NCBI GenBank assembly: GCA_963854835.1
Contig: OY978525.1
Coordinates: 87,683,171 to 87,747,170, forward strand
Length of the DNA: 64,000 bases
Source: Megamerina dolium
Lineage: Eukaryota; Arthropoda; Insecta; Diptera; Megamerinidae
Direction of reading: 5' to 3'
Made by a program: the position numbers and the translations under genes. The notes below the pieces were generated by a model. That model did no database searches, had not been told where the DNA came from, and saw only the letters and a program-made list of their open reading frames with translations. Below are positions 1 to 11,764 of the stretch, piece by piece. Position 1 is the first letter of the stretch. Every line of letters begins with the position of its first letter.

Positions 1-40
1 GAATTTAATTCTTACATTGTACTTTATTTTTATTGTGGGT

Positions 41-330
41 GCCGTAGCTCAGTTATTAGTCCATTGGCCTTCTGATCTTTAGGTCGTTGGTTCAATCCCC
101 GATTGAAGCATAAATTTGATATCGAAAAGAGTTTTCTTTCAAGCGGTGCCCTGCTGTTGGCAAGTAATTCGAAATTCTTCCGGCAGTAACAATAAGGGTT
201 ATGCCGTTAGGAACCCTTCTAATATTGAACAAAATTTACGCCGCACAACACTACTGGAAGAGAAGCCAAATAGTCCTTCTGTGCTTATAAGTGCCACATA
301 TTTATTTATTTTAATTTTTTAATTTTATTT
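41..330 (+). mobile_element. tRNA-derived SINE, diverged copy
   Basis: The copy begins with a tRNA-like head (ggtgccgtagctcag as an A-box-like stretch, then ggttcaatcccc as a B-box-like stretch near 90-101). A non-tRNA body follows, and it ends with ataagtgccacatatttatt. The same head, body and tail recur at 17826, 36144, 50143, 52096 (minus) and 56504. The copy is diverged, so it is old. A pol III origin is inferred from the A/B boxes. The short reading frame across it (116-322) is not a gene. Confidence 0.8.
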
Positions 331-2450
331 ATTTTAATAATGAAGCAATTAGTTCAGCTCAAGGTTGACAAAGCAATTAGATGTTTAGTGTTTCCGTTTA
401 GAATATAACTAAAATATAAATATTAAGTCAACGTTTGTATCTATGAAATAAAAGCAAAAAAGAACATATACAAAAATGTTCATATGATTAAAAATATTTT
501 CGACGAATATAGTTGTCATATTGGAACGAAAATTATTTTCAAAATAATTATAGTAATCAGTATATAATAATCTGTTTATTTATCAATTCGTAATGCTTGG
601 GAACAGATTGATGCTATGCTAAATAAATCGCACATTGTCCATACGTTTTCATGAAATAGAAAATAATCATGTGATGGCTTATTGATAATACAGTATTACA
701 TAGAAAATCCTTATGATTCTGGTGTAACTGTAACACTCAATATAATAGTGCACTAAAATGTAGATGTATAGAAAAATTAATAAATAAATAAAGAAAATTC
801 AAATTCATCAACGTATCCAGAGTGTAGATAAATTGAGTTAGTTTTGTCTAAAAAGTTCGTATTCCTACAAAAAAAAAAAAAAACCAAAAAAAGCGTGATG
901 ATACACTCAACTATTTTTAGGCAATGCTACTGACCAACTGCAGCTCTAAATCTGATGTTAGAAAAATGAGATAATTTTTAGATAACAAAATATTATTAGT
1001 ACATTTAGCCAGTATTATGGAGATAGATAATAAGATTTAATTCAATCCTGCTTCTTCATAAGTTCAGTTATGTCTCTGTTCAAAAATTTAATAATGCTCA
1101 CCTACATATATCAGTCAGGTCTTATTGTATATAAGACCTATAGATTTTAATATTCTCTACTCGGTGTTTCAACCATATACATAAATATATGAATGCGTAA
1201 ATATGTACATATATATGTTTGTTTGGCTGTGTCGATGTGGCTATTTGCGTTTCATATCGTAACTTTTCCAATTTCAACATGTTCTCCATTGTTAGTGCTA
1301 TTTTGTTGCTGTTGCTTTTCTTGTTGTTGTTGTTATCATTGTTATTGCTGTTGAATTAAAATAAAAAACACAACAACAACAACAAAACGCCCAAAAGTAA
1401 AGCGAAATATTTTCATGGACAGCGCTAGGGAGTGGCGTTGTTATTGAATACATTTACATACATCTTTATACATATATCATGTGCACATACATGTACATAT
1501 ACCTACTATATATACATATACTAGTATGCATATGTAAATTTGTATATGTTCATTTATTCTATTGCCTTTTAGATTTTTATTGGCCACTTTGATATTGCTG
1601 TTAGCAATATACGAGTATGTACCAATGCTTTTGTTTTTGATATTTCTGTCTTTTTTTTTTTTGCATATAAAGTGAAGTATTTAGAAAATATTTATGCGAA
1701 ATCTGTGTATACAGTAGAATGTGCACACAAACGTATACATACGTATTACATTGTACTATATGTTATGTTGAGCAGCATCAAGCATTTTGATTTTGATTTT
1801 TATGCATCTGTAACTAGAATACAACATACGACTATAGTATTCAATTTATATTTTGGAGTTGGCAATATTGTTTTGTACTTACAATCATTTATGATTAAAA
1901 TATGCAATTATATATATGTACTCGCATGTATTGGCAGCATATGTTGTGCGAAAATCTATTTTTAATTGAGTTTCGAATTGTAGGTTTATCTACAATAAAT
2001 ACATTCGTACATGCGTAGTAGTCCAAGGAAATAATTAAATAATATGACAGTAAAACTGTTTGCTGAACTAAAAACAACAATGGAGTTTAGAAAAGAGATT
2101 ACTCGTAAGAAGATGTTGGTTCCCAGGTTATACTCATCATTGGTACGAATGCAATATTTGCAAGAAGGAGGAAATCCAATAAATCACTCTCTGAAAAAAT
2201 ATTCACTAATATTGCTTCATTCTTCTTACTGGTTCTGGTGTCTGCTTCATTTCATTTAAATTTTGTGATACTAAATAATATGATAATGTAAAAAATGTGC
2301 TAATCATTCTTGCTTATGTCAATATAATATTCTCACATGTAATATTTAAAATAGTAGAAATACTTAGCACTTCCTTTTTGACATTGGAATGAAATACAAA
2401 GTTCTAATTGAATACGCACATATGCATACTATCAATCAATCAAAAGAGAG
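331..2450. other. AT-rich non-coding spacer
   Basis: No gene is recognised here. The stretch holds a poly-A run near 869-884, many TATATG/CATATA-type simple stretches, and a (TTG)n tract at 1321-1334 facing a (CAA)n tract at 1369-1385. The small open frames at 1672-2259 have low-complexity, AT-driven composition and resemble nothing known. Confidence 0.6.
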
Positions 2451-3178
2451 CGTGACGTTGGAACGAGGACATAATCCTTGTTCATCAAGTGGACCACGCG
2501 AAACCAGACCAAGTTCTGTTAGAGGATATGAGCCCTATAACTAATACCTCTGGGGGCCAACCACAAGTGTTACGGGCACTGCGACCAAACGATATCTTTT
2601 GTACCCAAGCCCGTTTACGACACTAAAATCTCCTCTACCTTTTTAATGAACTTTTGATGATTGAAGCTGGGAAACTCAGCTGAAAGTGTTTGAAGGGTAG
2701 TCTGGCCAGGGCCGGACATTCGCAAAGTATGTGGATCATCCTCCTCCAGACAGAGTCTACACTCCGTGTTAGAGGATAGTCCCATTTTATGGATGTGGTA
2801 TTTTAACCACTTATGTCCTGAGAGATAGAGGGTTATTAGGCGTAGGTTTGTTCTGCTAAGACTAATTCTGTCAAAAGCTGCATTAAAGCTGATGAGAGCT
2901 TTCGCTTGGCGAAGAACCGTCGAATTCGTCCATTGTAGAAGGTATTTGTCGTGGTAATGTTTTTCTATCATAGCTTTGGCCGATGCCCAGCTTATACCGC
3001 AGAAAGGTTCCGGGCCCGTCAGTGGAGAAGACGAGCCAGCTCTCGCTAGTTCGTCCGAAACTTCTTTGCCCTCTATTCCTTTGTGCCCCGGCGCCCGACA
3101 TAATGTGACCTTGTTTTGCATAGAGAGTTTTTGTAGGATACTGTACATATATTGTATTTTGTACATGAAAATAAACAA
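2450..3178 (-). mobile_element. 5'-truncated LINE with RNase H domain
   Basis: Reading leftward from about 3140, one frame gives the C-terminal RNase H end of a non-LTR retrotransposon. It shows an APGHKGIEGKE motif followed by SDELARAGS, which contains the conserved Asp, then an alpha-helical tail and a C-x2-C...H knuckle (CRLCLEEDDPHT). The frame stops at 2615. The DNA from there to about 2450 looks like the element's 3' UTR. No reverse transcriptase lies upstream, so this is a 5'-truncated copy. An RNase H domain of this kind is typical of I/Loa-like clades and absent from the RTE and Jockey elements elsewhere in the window; the clade is inference. Confidence 0.75.
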
Positions 3179-3484
3179 ATGTGTTAAGTAATAAGTAATA
3201 TTTTTTTTTGTGTATTCGTTTATTCATTTTATGTTCTTACTTATTATTCGATCGAAATATTCAACAAGTTTAGAAATATGTAAATGATTCGGTCGTCTCA
3301 TAGCATCAATTTATGTTCATAAACGAAATAAAAACAACTTGCATTTTAAAATGTGCGTAAAATATTGTAAAATTGTCGAAAAAATGTATGGATTATGACA
3401 ATAAATACCATTTTGGAATAAAAGAAATGACTAAAATGACAACATATAGTAGATCAGACATTGATATGAATATCATTGTGTTGT
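3179..3484. other. AT-rich spacer between two transposons
   Basis: No coding or repeat signal is recognised apart from simple AT-rich sequence. Confidence 0.5.
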
Positions 3485-4558
3485 ATATAAGGTCTAGTAA
3501 TAAGAAATCTATTATTTTTGCATTAAATTGAAAGTTTTATTTAACATAGTTAGAATGATCCGATTTAGGTCAAATATGCACCGTTTTGTTCGATTACTTG
3601 TTACCATTTTTAAGGTAATTTCATAATGCTATTCTTATAGAAACTCTCGTCCTTATTAGCAAAAAACTAGGACAGTTGATTTTCACAAGCTTCTCTTGAG
3701 GCGAATCACTTGGTGCCAGGACCGGACTATAAGGTGGATGCCTAAGAACCTCCCAACCAAGCACCTGGAGCTTCTGGCGAGTCACTATTGATGTGTATGG
3801 CCTGGCGTTGTCCTGATGGAACACAATTCCTCTCCTATTGGCCAAAGCTGGCCGCTTCTGGGCGATTGCTTCCTTCAGACGGTCCAATTGTTAACAGTAC
3901 AGGTCCGAATTAAGAGTTTGGCCGTAGGGTGCAACTCATAGTAGATGATTTCCTGCCAGTCCCACCAAACACATAGCAAAACCACCCTGACCGTCAATCC
4001 TGGGTTGGCCACCGTTTGCACCGGCTCACCGCTATTCGACCACGACCTTTCCGCTTGACGTTGTCATAAGTGACCCACTTTTTATCTCCAGTAACCATCC
4101 GCTTCAGAAATGGATCGATTTTGTTGCGATTCAGCAGCGATTCGCAGATGAAAATTCGGTGGCACTCATACATCGAGCTTCTTTTTGTGTCCAGCCTTAT
4201 TTAAATGGTTCCAAACGGTTTTTTGTGCAATGTTTAGCTCCTGGGCAATAGAAACAGTGCTTACATGACCGTACGGACCGTACACATTATTCACATGTTC
4301 AGCCGTCTGGCTTGCGTTTTCGCCTTTATCGAAGAAAAACTGTAAAATATGGCGTATTACTGGTGTCCATCTTTGACGCGTGCTGAAACAATACTGAGTC
4401 AAGTAATCACAAAACTGCCTGAAAAGTTTATTTAGTACGAAAGCCAATCTTTCTAATGCCATCTAGCGTAACCCGATCGCACTTATACAATGAGAGATAC
4501 AGATTACTAAAGCCATCTATTGGGAAAATAATGGATTAATTTTTACTACACCTTATAT
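3485..4558 (-). mobile_element. Degenerate mariner element with inverted termini
   Basis: The ends are inverted copies of each other. tatataaggtctagtaa at 3484 matches the reverse complement of the sequence ending at 4559 (tatataaggtgtagtaa), followed by shared aat(c)attatttt. The minus strand encodes pieces of a mariner transposase. An N-terminal helix-turn-helix part (4462-4166) has the motif SIAQELNIAQKTVWNHL. Then comes TGDKKW with the first catalytic Asp (about 4098-4072), followed by HQDNARPYTS and HPPYSPVLAPSD with the second and third Asp (3887-3621). The pieces are in different frames or separated by stops. The length of about 1.07 kb is slightly short of the usual 1.3 kb. The copy is inactive. 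Confidence 0.85.
3621..4462 (-). pseudogene. Mariner transposase, frame-broken
   Basis: A DD34D transposase normally catalyses cut-and-paste transposition at TA sites and binds the terminal repeats through its N-terminal HTH domains. Here the HTH half (4462-4166) and the catalytic half (3887-3621) are both recognisable. In-frame stops and frame changes separate them, including a stop shortly after the region of the first Asp. The C-terminal part after LAPSD is lost or unrecognisable. A functional product is not expected. Confidence 0.8.
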
Positions 4559-4723
4559 AATATATAACACCATCATATATAATCGTCAATTCATTTAGAA
4601 GTACTTTTTTTTCAGAAATAAAAACAAGTATCAAAAATTTATTTATTTCGGGTGGTTTTTATTATTATACAAAAGAACCTCTTTTGCATTTCAGAATGTG
4701 TTTTAAGCATTCAATTTATATAT

Positions 4724-5206
4724 GGGACAAAATACATCAACTGCAAACATTTGTTCATATATGTCGCTGACTAAATTTTGTGTATTACTAAACCTTGTAA
4801 CATTACCTTATATATTAATTTTAAAATAAGAAATTGAACGAAGCTCCACTCGCTTTAAAATCTATACTGCTTTTTTCGAGTTTATTTTGAAAAGAACGTT
4901 CTAGGAAATCAGACGAACAAGTAAGATCTCAATACGAATAATTTACATATACTTACATCATACCTAATGCTGTGTAATTCTTATAGATATTAAAACTTGC
5001 ATAATAAAATTAAACTTGCATCATTGTAATTGTACTTATACGTACATCTACACTTTCACTTTAGACTTAAAATAAATGCATGTTTGTATATGTCAAAGTT
5101 AAAATTAATATATAAGGTAATGTTGTAAGGTTTAGTAATATACCGAATTGTCATTTTAGTCAGTGATATATACGAAAAAATGTTTGCAACTGATGTATTT
5201 TGTGCC
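4724..5206. mobile_element. Foldback MITE with ~100-bp inverted arms
   Basis: Two arms, 4724-4826 and 5100-5206, are reverse complements over about 100 bp with scattered mismatches. The outer end ggacaaaatacatcaactgc pairs with gttgcaaacat...gtattttgtgcc, and the inner end ccttatatattaatttt pairs with aaaattaatatataagg. The central 270 bp has no coding potential. This is the structure of a non-autonomous inverted-repeat element. Its right end abuts an RTE fragment directly. Confidence 0.75.
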
Positions 5207-6175
5207 GGCTCTTTGCTGCGCTAGCTGGCGTCAGAGACTCCAAGCGCCGTCAGGTTTTCCAGTACTTGCTCCTTCCACCGCAGATTAGGTCTTCCTCTTC
5301 TGCGTCGTCCACCAGCGGGTTCCGAATAAAACACCTTCTTAGCTGGAGCGTGTTCTTCCATTCGCTCGACATGATTTAGCCAGCGCAACCGCAGAATTTC
5401 AATGCATTTTACTATGTTGGTGTCGGCATACCGCTAACACTGTTCACGGTTGTACGTTATCGATACTCGCCACCAACGGAAATAGGTCTAAAGAACTTGT
5501 GTAGGACTTTTATCTCGAAAATCCTAGTATTCTCTCATCTGAGGTGGAAATTGTCCAAGCTTCAACGCCATATGTAAGGACAGGCATGATGAGAGACTTG
5601 TAGAGTGTGGTTTTCGTTTCTGCGAGAGAAATCGACTTCTCAATTTCTTATTTAGCCCAAAGTTGCACCTGTTTGCAGGAGTGATTCATTGCAATATCTT
5701 TAGGCCAACGTCATTAATGTTGGTTCCAAGATAGACAAAATCCTTCACTACTTCAAACTAGTTTGTGTTATCGTGTGTACGACGCCAGGACTCCTTGTTT
5801 GTTGACACTAGGTACTTCGTCTTGCCCTCGTTCACTATAAGACCCATTCGACCTGACTCTCTTTTTAACTCTGAGAATGGTGCACTTACTGATTGCGATT
5901 ATGTCAATGTCATCGTCATATGCCAACAGATTGACATTTTTGTTGAAGATAGTGCCATTATGTCGTAAATCAGCTGCTCGTATTATTTTCTGCATATAAA
6001 AATTGAAAAAGTTGCACGATAACGGATCACCTAGTTCGGTATTAAACGGCGGGGAGAGGTTCTTCCCGATTTTCACTGCTCAACGGGAGTTACAAAGTGT
6101 CATTCTGCTAAGCCGAATGAGCTTCGAGGGAATACCGAACTTCATATTACGCATACTGCACTCAAATTCCTAAAT
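5206..6175 (-). mobile_element. RTE-type LINE fragment (3' end)
   Basis: The sequence is closely collinear with the 3' half of the large RTE element at 57.0-58.1 kb: the ctagctggcg...ccaagcgccgtcaggttt block, the cttcttagctggagcgtgttcttccattcg block, and the RT region. The translated piece 6076-5768 contains KIGKNLSPPFNTE and [15 protein letters not shown]. The catalytic YADD box reads AYDDDIDII in this copy. Frameshifts and stops are present throughout. The copy is 5'-truncated and dead. Confidence 0.85.
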
Positions 6176-6936
6176 CGTTTTCGAGTATTCGGTTTACGTA
6201 AATATTGCTACTTATTTTGTGATTTGTGTCAAAATGATACATGATGATGATAAAATGATAAAATGATAAAGATTAATGCCTAATTGAAGATCATTAAAAA
6301 TGTATAGAACATGCTCGAAAAAATACAAAATAAGTAATTCCCAATGTCGGAGAAAACAGAAAAATATGCGTAAATCAATAAAACAAGCTTAAATTTGAAT
6401 TTTAATTCAAAATAAAACGAATTTTAACGTAAACTTGTTTAGCTAGGATGGTTCTCTTAAAGTAATAATTTATTACAAAATATAAGTTCACTAAAATTCA
6501 CATTAATCATATGAAAGAAATTTCATTGTGATAACTTTTATAAAAGATATGCATCAAAATCGTTAGAAATAATTAAAAAAAACAAAACAAATTTCTCAAA
6601 TATGTAAAATGTTAGATAATATGCAAAATCGACCAGAATAGCCAAAATATAAAAATAACTTACGAAAAACGGCATCTTAATTACAAATTCTGTATTCAAA
6701 AAACACTCAAAGTGGAACTATTTTGAGACTCGTAAAAGAGCCCAAAAACAGTTCATAAATTTATCCAAAATGGAGTTATATGACATCCAAATAAGAGTTT
6801 ATTTCAACTTCTAAGGCATTTAGCACCTTACTGGATCTGCCAATCAAAAATTAGGACACAAAGAGACTGCATGAGTTTCATTAAGGCATTCACAACTAGT
6901 TTGACCGCCTGAAAAAGGTGATTTTTGTGAGTTGTT
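6176..6936. other. AT-rich spacer
   Basis: No coding or repeat family is recognised. The stretch is A/T-rich with short aaaatgataa repeats near 6240-6270. Confidence 0.5.
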
Positions 6937-7255
6937 TAAAAAAAATGGCCTTACAGTCGTCTGGGGCCGACCCTGCATATGTAGAGGTATATATAAAAAG
7001 TTTGCTCGTATATCCATCCTTTTCTTCCACTACTTTGTATAGGAGCTACATTAAGAACCAGGCTACCTCACCAATTTTTGAGGAATAATTTCAGCCTATA
7101 ATACTAAACTACCTAGGTTGCAATGTCTTGACCTAGGCGTATTATTTAGTAAGTTATGGGTGTTTTAATGTTTAAGATAAATCCGAGATTTTGTACGGAA
7201 GCTATATAAAAAGTGGGCGTGGCTTACCTCTTTCTTGTATATCTAATTAATTTTT

Positions 7256-9502
7256 ATACCCTGCATAATGCAATATGCAAGGTATATTCATTTCGCTCAG
7301 ATGTTTGTGTCCACTTGAAGGAATCTCCGGAGATATAGACATAGATATATATTCGTGATCAGCGTCGATTAAATTTTCGATTTAACGATGTCCGTCCGTC
7401 CGTCCGTCCGTCTGTCTGTTACCTGGCTGGTTCGCACGATAACTTGAGTAAATATTGAGCTATTTCGACGAAATTTGGCACAAGTAACCTATGATCCAAG
7501 GGTACGGAGGGGATTGATATTGGGCATGATCGGTTAATAACCACGCCCACACCGAGCATTCAAAGCGACTAACCTCGAAATTTTCAAAATCTTTAACTTG
7601 CTATAACTCACATAATATACCACTTGGGACAACAATATTTTGCACATAGACTTATATTATACTACTATATAACTTCGGCAAAAGTGGTTGAGCCACGCAT
7701 ACTTTTTAGCGTAGCTCTCATACAAAGTGTCTGTACTTCTTTTAAATTGAAACAGCTGTAACTTCTACAATGTTCTGTCCAGAATAACCATAATTAACAC
7801 TGAGATTAACATGGTAGTCGGAAATAATATGGCAGAAAATCAGTGTGCCACGCCCACTCATTTTTGGGTCTCCTATACAAAGTTGCGGAAATTAAAAAAA
7901 TGTTACCGGTTATAACTTGCAAACTATTCAGCGTAGAATAACGAGATTTAAGGTGTGGATTAGTATTGTACGAGCAACTAGGCTCACAGAAAATGGGCGC
8001 ACCACGCCTACTGTTTATCGTAGCCCCCATACAAATTTTAAATTGAAGCAGCTGTAACTTCGGCAATCTTCTGTCTAGAATAACCATAATCGACACTTAA
8101 ATTAATATCGTAGTCGGCAAAAATCTGGCAGAAAATTAGTGTGCCACGCCCACTCCTTCATGAGTCTCCCATACAAAGTCAAGGGAATTAAACTAAAACT
8201 TTTAAGCTCCATAACTTACAAACCATTTAGCGTAGGACAACGAGATTTAAGGTATGGAATAGTATTGTACGAGCAACTAGACTCACTTGAAATGGGCGCG
8301 CCACGCCCACTGTTTATTGTAGCCCCCATGCAAATTTTAAATTGAAACAGCTGTAACTTCGGCAATCTTCTGCCTAGAATAACCATAATTGACACTTAGA
8401 TTAATATCGCAGTCGGCAAAAATCTGCCAGAAAATCAGTGTGCCACGCCCACTCCTTCATGAGTCTCCCATACAAAGTCAAGGGAATTAAACTAAAATTT
8501 TAGGCTCCATAACTTACAAACCATTTAGCGTAGGACAGCGAGATTTAAGGTATGGATTGCTATTGTACGAGCAACTAGGCTCACAGAAAATGGGCGCACC
8601 ACGCCCACTGTTTATCGTAGCCCCCATACAAATTTTAAATTGAAACAGCTGTAACTTCGGCAATCTTCTGTCTAGAATAACCATAATTGACACTTAAATT
8701 AATATCGTAGTCGGCAAAAATCTGGCAGAAAATCAGTGTGCCACGCCCACTCCTTCATGAGTCTCCCATACAAAGTCAAAGGAATTAAACTAAAACTTTT
8801 AAGCTCCATAACTTACAAACCATTTAGCGTAGGACAACGAGATTTAAGGTATGGATAAGTATTGTACGAGCAACTAGGCTCATAGGAAATGGGCGCGCCA
8901 TGCCCACTGTTCATTGCAGCCCCTATGCAAAATTACTGAAATTCTTTTAAATTTAAACAGCTGTAACTTCGGCAATCTCCTGCCTAAAATAACCATAATT
9001 GACAATTAGATTAATATCGTAGTCGGAAATAATCTGGCAGAAAATCAGTGTGCCACGCCCATTCCTTCATAGGTCTCCCATACAAAGTCGAGGGAATTAA
9101 ACTAAAACTTTTAAGCTCCATAACTTACAAACCATTTAGCGTAGGACAACCAAATTTAAGGAGTGGATTGATATTAAAAAATTAATTAGATATACCAGAA
9201 AGAGATACGTCACGCCCACTTTTTATATAGCTTCCGTACAAAGTCTCGGATTTATCTTAAACATTAAAACACCCATAACTTACTAATTAATACGCTTAGG
9301 TCAACCCATTGCAACCTATGTAGTTTAGTATTATAAGCAGAAATTGATACTCCAAAATTGGTGAGGTTCGCCTGCTTCTTAATGTAGGTCCTATACAAAG
9401 TAGTGGAAGAAAAGGATGGATATACGAGCAAACTTTTTATATATACCTCTACATATGCAGGGTATAATTTGGTCGGCCCCAGCCGACTGTAAGGAGATTT
9501 TT
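7256..9502 (+). mobile_element. Helentron-type repeat nested in a copy of itself
   Basis: This is a full-length copy in the opposite orientation to its host repeat. The 5' end is tataccctgcataatgcaa (7256 on), followed by a (GTCC)n tract at 7388-7412. The core carries the cacgcccac motif at about 7541, 7693, 7847, 8000, 8143, 8300, 8442, 8598, 8740, 8897, 9052 and 9210. The 3' end is the hairpin gtcggccccagccgac at about 9472-9487, followed by tgtaaggagattttt. There is no coding capacity. Short open frames such as 8139-8345 and 8096-7806 only reflect the repeat. The insertion lies in a T-run, as expected for Helentrons. Confidence 0.78.
7530..9220 (+). repeat. Tandem array of ~150-bp monomers (12 copies)
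   Basis: Twelve occurrences of a ccacgcccac-type anchor are spaced 142-158 bp apart. In the middle, the spacing alternates between about 142 and about 157, so the unit there is a ~299-bp dimer. One half contains ctccataacttacaaaccatttagcgt and the other gctgtaacttcggcaatcttctg. Three adjacent dimers (from about 8140 to 9050) are nearly identical, which points to recent local amplification. Confidence 0.8.
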
Positions 9503-11060
9503 CAATATCAATCCACTCCTTAAATTTGGTTGTCCTACACTGAATAGTTCGTAAGTTATAGCGGTTTAAATTTTATTTAATTTTCCAAATTTTGTATGGA
9601 AGCCCGAAGTATTAATTATAATTGTTTTAGAGAGAAGGATGCAGAAGTTACAGCTATTTCAATTTAAAAGAATTTCACTCATTTTGTACAGGGGCTACGA
9701 TAAAAAGTGGGCGTAGCGCGCCCATTTCCTGTAAGCCTAGTTGCTCGTACAATACTAATCCATACCTTAAATCTCGCTGTCCTACGCTAAATGGTTTGTA
9801 AGTTATGGAGCCTAAAATTTTAGTTTAATTCCCTTGACTTTGTATGGGAGACTCATGAAGGAGTGGGCGTGGCACACTGATTTTCTGGCAGATTTTTGCC
9901 GACTGCGATATTAATCTAAGTGTCAATTATGGTTATTCTAGGCAGAAGATTGCCGAAGTTACAGCTGTTTCAATTTAAAATTTGCATGGGGGCTACAATA
10001 AACAGTGGGCGTGGCGCGCCCATTTCAAGTGAGTCTAGTTGCCCTTACAATACTAATCCATACCTTAAATCTCTTTGTCCTAGGCTAAATGGTTTGTAAG
10101 TTATGGAGCTTAAAAGTTTTAGTTTAATTTCTTCGACTTTGTATGGGAGACCCATGAAGGAGTAGGCGTGGCACACTGATTTTCTGCCAGATTATTACCG
10201 ACTACGATATTAATTTAAATGTAAATTATGGTTATTCTAGACAGAAGATTGCCGAAGTTACGGCTGTTTCAATTTAAAAGAATTTCAGCCATTTTGTATG
10301 GGGGCTACTATAAACAGTGGGCGTGGCAAGTCCATTTCCAGTGAGTCTAGTTGCCCTTACAATACTAATCCATACCTTAAATCTCTTTGTCCTAGGCTAA
10401 ATGGTTTGTAAGTTATGGAGCTTAAAAGTTTTAGTTTAATTTCTTCGACTTTGTATGGGAGACCCATGAAGGAGTGGGGGTGGCACACTGATTTTATGCC
10501 TTATTATTTCCGACTACCATGTTAATCTAAGTGTCAATTATGGTTATTCTAGACAGAAGATTGTAGAAGTTACAGCAGTTTCAATTTAAAAGAAGTACAG
10601 ACACTTTGTATGGGAGCTACGCTAGAAAGTAAGCGTGGCTCACCCACTTTTGGCCAGGTTATATAGTAGTATAATATAACTCTATGTGCAAAATATTGTT
10701 GTCCCAAGTGGTAGTCGCTTTGAATGCTTAGTGTGGGCGTGGCTATTGACCGATCATGCCCAATATAAATCCCCTCCGTACCCTTGGATCATAGGTTACT
10801 TGTGCCAAATTTCGTCGAAATAGCTCAATATTTACTCAAGTTATCGTGCGAACCAACCTGGTTACAGACAGACGGACGGACGGACGGACTGACGGACGGA
10901 CGGACTGACGGACGGACGTCGTTAAATCGAAAATTTAATCGATGCTGATCACTGATCATGAATATATCTATGTCTATATCTCCGGAGATTCCTTCAAGTG
11001 GACACAAACATCTAACCGAAATGAATATACCATGCATGTTGCATTATGCAGGGTATAAAA

Positions 11061-11740
11061 AGTATTGCATCGAATGTTTTAAAATTATGCAGATATATTT
11101 GTGCATAAATAATGAATACAAAGTAATTTTTTCAAATGAAAATATTCGATTTTCAGCAAGTTATCCACCATCTCCTGAGTCTTCAAAAAAAAAAGTTTTC
11201 TCACTGCTGCAGTGATTGTAGCCTTCGCAGTGCCTGAAATAAAAAAAAAAACCAAATATTTTATTGAACTAGATTATACAACTACGCTTGATTGTAAAAA
11301 AAAAAATTAAAATGCAACAAAATGGCGTATTTGTGAAAAAAATTAAAATCTTGCTGAAAAATCTGATGGTTTCTGGACTGGCATAATTATATTTTTCATC
11401 CAATCATAAAACTGGAGGGTCATTGTATGGAAAAACAAATACAAAATAAGGTAAAAGAAGACCCAAGTCGATCGGATGATTTGTTATCAAGTTATAGCTG
11501 CAGCAAATTTGAAAAATGTAGTTTTGAGAAAAACGCGTTCAAAGATAAAAGTACTGATTTCATTGTTCATTGCAGCTGCTATGTATAAGGCTGTAACTCA
11601 GAAACTATTTGAGATTTTCACTTGAAATTTTAATATGTTAATTTTAAAGGTATAAATGATCGAAATATCAAAAAATCGAAATTTGTAAAATTTCATACAA
11701 GTTGTGCATTTGTTGTGCAAATGCCCTAATCCTCTTTTAT
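11061..11740. other. AT-rich spacer
   Basis: No gene is recognised. The stretch is A-rich with several poly-A runs and nothing conserved. Confidence 0.5.
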
Positions 11741-11764
11741 TTTGAGAATTAACTCATAGAGTTT

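Larger units (their letters stand above)
6937..11060 (-). mobile_element. Helentron-type (DINE-1-like) repeat, split by nested copy
   Basis: The 5' end lies at the right (gcagggtataaaa, reverse complement of ttttataccctgc, 11040-11060). The 3' hairpin end lies at the left, where a mismatched gtcgtctggggccgac is preceded by ccttacag near 6950-6970. The element is interrupted. Bases 6937-7255 end in ctaattaattttt and continuity resumes at about 9503 with caatatcaatcc, exactly as the uninterrupted copy reads at 33945-33955. The right part has the (GGAC)n microsatellite at 10866-10918 and eight copies of a ~150-bp module marked by gtgggcgtggc. DINE-1/Helentron elements are known to have this order: subterminal inverted repeats, GTCC microsatellite, central tandem repeats and a 3' hairpin. 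Confidence 0.75.

Noticed and set aside
41..120. Functional tRNA gene
   Set aside because: The A/B-box-like sequence belongs to a repeated SINE head with an extended body. The anticodon loop is irregular and no proper acceptor stem closes it.
1321..1385. microRNA-like hairpin formed by (TTG)n and (CAA)n
   Set aside because: Pairing comes only from simple repeats and the loop is large. There is no mature-miRNA-like arm.
2976..3191. Plus-strand open frame over the RNase H fragment
   Set aside because: It is antisense to a recognisable RNase H domain on the minus strand.
7806..8345. Small protein genes at 8096-7806 and 8139-8345
   Set aside because: Both frames lie in the tandem repeat, on opposite strands, and vary with monomer number. 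No domain is present.
7541..9220. CRISPR-like array
   Set aside because: The period is ~150 bp, there are no short repeats with unique spacers, and the sequence is eukaryotic. It is the tandem core of a Helentron-type repeat.
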